Assembly: GCA_001969505.1 (NCBI GenBank) | Contig: LSSK01000242.1 | Coordinates: 2,901-13,035, forward strand | From: Zancudomyces culisetae | Taxonomy: Eukaryota > Kickxellomycota > Harpellomycetes > Harpellales > Legeriomycetaceae | Length of the DNA stretch: 10,135 bases | Reading direction: 5' to 3' | Part shown: piece by piece, positions 8,399 through 10,135 of the stretch | How positions within the stretch are numbered: position 1 is the stretch's first letter | Layout: each line of letters opens with the position of its first letter | Notes under the pieces: model-generated | Seen by the model: only the letters and a program-made list of their open reading frames with translations | Databases searched by the model: none | What the model was told of the DNA's origin: nothing | Made by a program: the position numbers and the translations under genes

Positions 8399-8803
8399 GA
8401 CTAGCGATGACAATGTGTCGTGCAAATAAATAATGTTCAGAAGTCGGTACATCGATCGTATCTTTTACTCTGTAGAATCTTTTATACATTATTGAATAGT
8501 TTTAGTATGTAAACATTTATCTAGGTATATGTGTATTAACAATACTTTCTATAGTTAGATTAGGCTTTATTAGGATAAAAAGTCAATGGATGAACATAGG
8601 ATATATCAAAAATAAAAGTTATAAAGATAATAGTTTGGAAATAATTTTCAGTAGACTAATTATAAATAAATAATACAATTATATTTATGCGTAAGAATTA
8701 ACATTGGAAGGTTCTTGCGACAGATGAGAGTGGTGTTGGGAGCATTTAGCTACCAAATCTTGATTCAACATGAAGAATTGACTCACAAATGAACACTTGG
8801 TAA

Positions 8804-9109
8804 CTTTCAAACATATTTCTAGAGTACATCGAAAGAAGTAATACTGGCTCTAGCTACAAGAAAATAAACCTAGTATTAGTTAAATATTTCTACTTAGTAA
8901 TACCAATGAGATGGGCTCAAGTCAATGAAGCAGACAATATTGTGTCAAGTAGGAACCAGTTCCTAATCCTTGCTAATAACAGAGAGAAATCATCTAAACA
9001 AGCAATGAAGGTACGAAAATGATGTAAAAGATATAATCTGGAGATTAGTTACGTCAGAATAAACCAACCGACAATGGCATTGAAGATTAATAGAAAGATA
9101 GAATTATAA
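8804..9109 (+). pseudogene. Possible decayed coding sequence, part 3
   Basis: One plus frame stays open after TAA at 8801-8803 for 72 codons to TGA at 9020-9022, then for 28 more to TAA. It therefore runs about 100 codons with a single internal stop. The peptide has a protein-like mix, including MRWAQVNEADNIV and a Lys/Arg-rich part around the stop. There is no ATG near its 5' end, so it would be an internal fragment. It may belong with the open stretches upstream, but no family was recognised. Confidence 0.2.
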
Positions 9110-9230
9110 CTGTAGAAATGAATACAGATTCAGGCCTAGAAAACATATGTTAAACGGTGGATAAAAACCGAGTATGAAGATCTATAACGTAAGCGGTATA
9201 AACTGATTTAAGGCAAACTATATTATAAAT

Positions 9231-10135
9231 AATTCATGCTATTATCGCCAGGCATATTGAAGGTAAATATTTTAACATTTTATTATATTCGTTCCACATA
9301 TTACCATATCTAAATAGATTTAATTACTAGTACTAAAAACATTAAAAAAGGTTAAATAGATCTTTTTACTATATTTGTAATAAATTTTTACTGATATTAT
9401 TGAAAATATAGTAATAGATTGTGTAGAAATATACTACTGATACCCACCCATTCCACCCATATTCCTATTCAAAATTACTTTGAAGTAAATAGAAATTCGC
9501 GTAGAACAGTAGTGGGGCTCAGCATGGTAATCATTCAGAATTCAGTACTCTAAGCGATCATTTTAAAAAAATTTAGTTGATTTGATTGAATTATTTCGAA
9601 AGTTTGAAAATAGCATTCACACATCTAGCGTATTAATCTACTAAAATATTTGTAGTTTTAAGTGATATTTATTAAAAAGATTCTAAATCTCAAAAGCTAG
9701 TTCACTTGGCCAAACTATCTCATTAAAAAATTTGGAAGTGTAGAAATAGTTAAAAGAATCTAGGTCGTGAAATTAATGATATGAATTGTAGAGGCTGTGA
9801 GTTCTTATTTATATATTAAAGGAAGGTAAATTTTAATTTAGAAAAATGTTCAATTATAAGATTTAGCTATTAATACAATGATGTATACTTTTAATTAAAA
9901 GTTGTTGTATATGTACATATGATATTAATGCCATGACAGAGAAAGAGAAAATTCAATAACGATAAATTTAAATAGTTGCTTTAATTTAAAAAAGTACTAA
10001 TTAACTTTTAAATATGTTTAGTTGAATAGAATGTAACTTATTATTATTATCGAATATTCAGAGACAAGTATGTTCCACTCAATTCCCACTCAACTCCCAC
10101 CCATGTCTAGCTCAAACTGTGGTAAAGATTTAACA
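9231..10135. other. AT-rich region without a convincing gene
   Basis: No coding frame or RNA gene is supported. Two small C-rich spots stand out: CCCACCCATTCCACCC around 9443-9458 and an imperfect tandem of CCACTCAA-like units at 10075-10102, close to the window end. Confidence 0.55.

Noticed and set aside
7985-8452. A 155-codon minus-strand frame with a hydrophobic, membrane-like translation.
   Set aside because: The plus strand here is T-poor and A-rich, which removes stops from the minus strand and makes its translation rich in hydrophobic residues. It is longer than chance at average composition, so it deserves a homology search, but it is not called.
1-10135. tRNA, rRNA, CRISPR arrays, long terminal repeats or terminal inverted repeats of a transposon.
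   Set aside because: Read through by eye on both strands without finding a tRNA T-loop signature, regularly spaced repeats or paired long termini. A computed self-alignment could still reveal diverged copies.
1-10135. Clear RIP signature over the whole window.
   Set aside because: TpA is frequent, but CpA also remains common in many lines. Without computed dinucleotide indices, heavy RIP cannot be claimed.

Overview
The window looks like nuclear DNA from an AT-rich eukaryote, most likely a filamentous fungus. There are no bacterial-style operons or Shine-Dalgarno sites. Only two convincing genes sit in 10 kb of AT-rich sequence. Both lack introns and encode small secreted cysteine-containing proteins. 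Each has a TATA-like box about 110-135 bases before its ATG and an AATAAA about 140 bases after its stop. One carries a Kex2-type Lys-Arg site. Gene-poor AT-rich tracts with isolated cysteine-rich secreted-protein genes recall the effector compartments of plant- or host-associated fungi. That is an inference; species and lifestyle cannot be read from the sequence.

Layout. Positions 1-1842 hold no convincing gene. At 1955-2377 (+) is a six-cysteine secreted-protein gene whose signal peptide is interrupted by an in-frame TAG, so it is probably a pseudogene. Positions 2525-5150 are AT-rich with no convincing gene, only short open stretches and small palindromes. At 5297-6073 (-) is the one intact gene: a 258-residue secreted precursor with an acidic Asn/Gln-rich N-terminal part, a strongly basic 12-cysteine core with a mirror-symmetric cysteine pattern, a helical segment and an (Ala-Pro)n tail. 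Behind its promoter lie a TG-rich microsatellite (6315-6353) and more AT-rich spacer.

From about 6700 to 9230 the plus strand becomes A-rich and T-poor. It carries short open stretches that shift from frame to frame, broken by stops. This looks like decayed coding sequence, possibly an old mobile-element or gene relic, but no family could be recognised. It includes a run of 15 G at 7871-7885 that may be natural or a sequencing or assembly artefact. Positions 9231-10135 are AT-rich with nothing recognisable.

The two genes converge with about 2.9 kb between them. Nothing in the sequence links them in one pathway; what they share is secretion, cysteine content and promoter layout. No tRNA, rRNA, CRISPR array or intact transposase or reverse transcriptase was seen.
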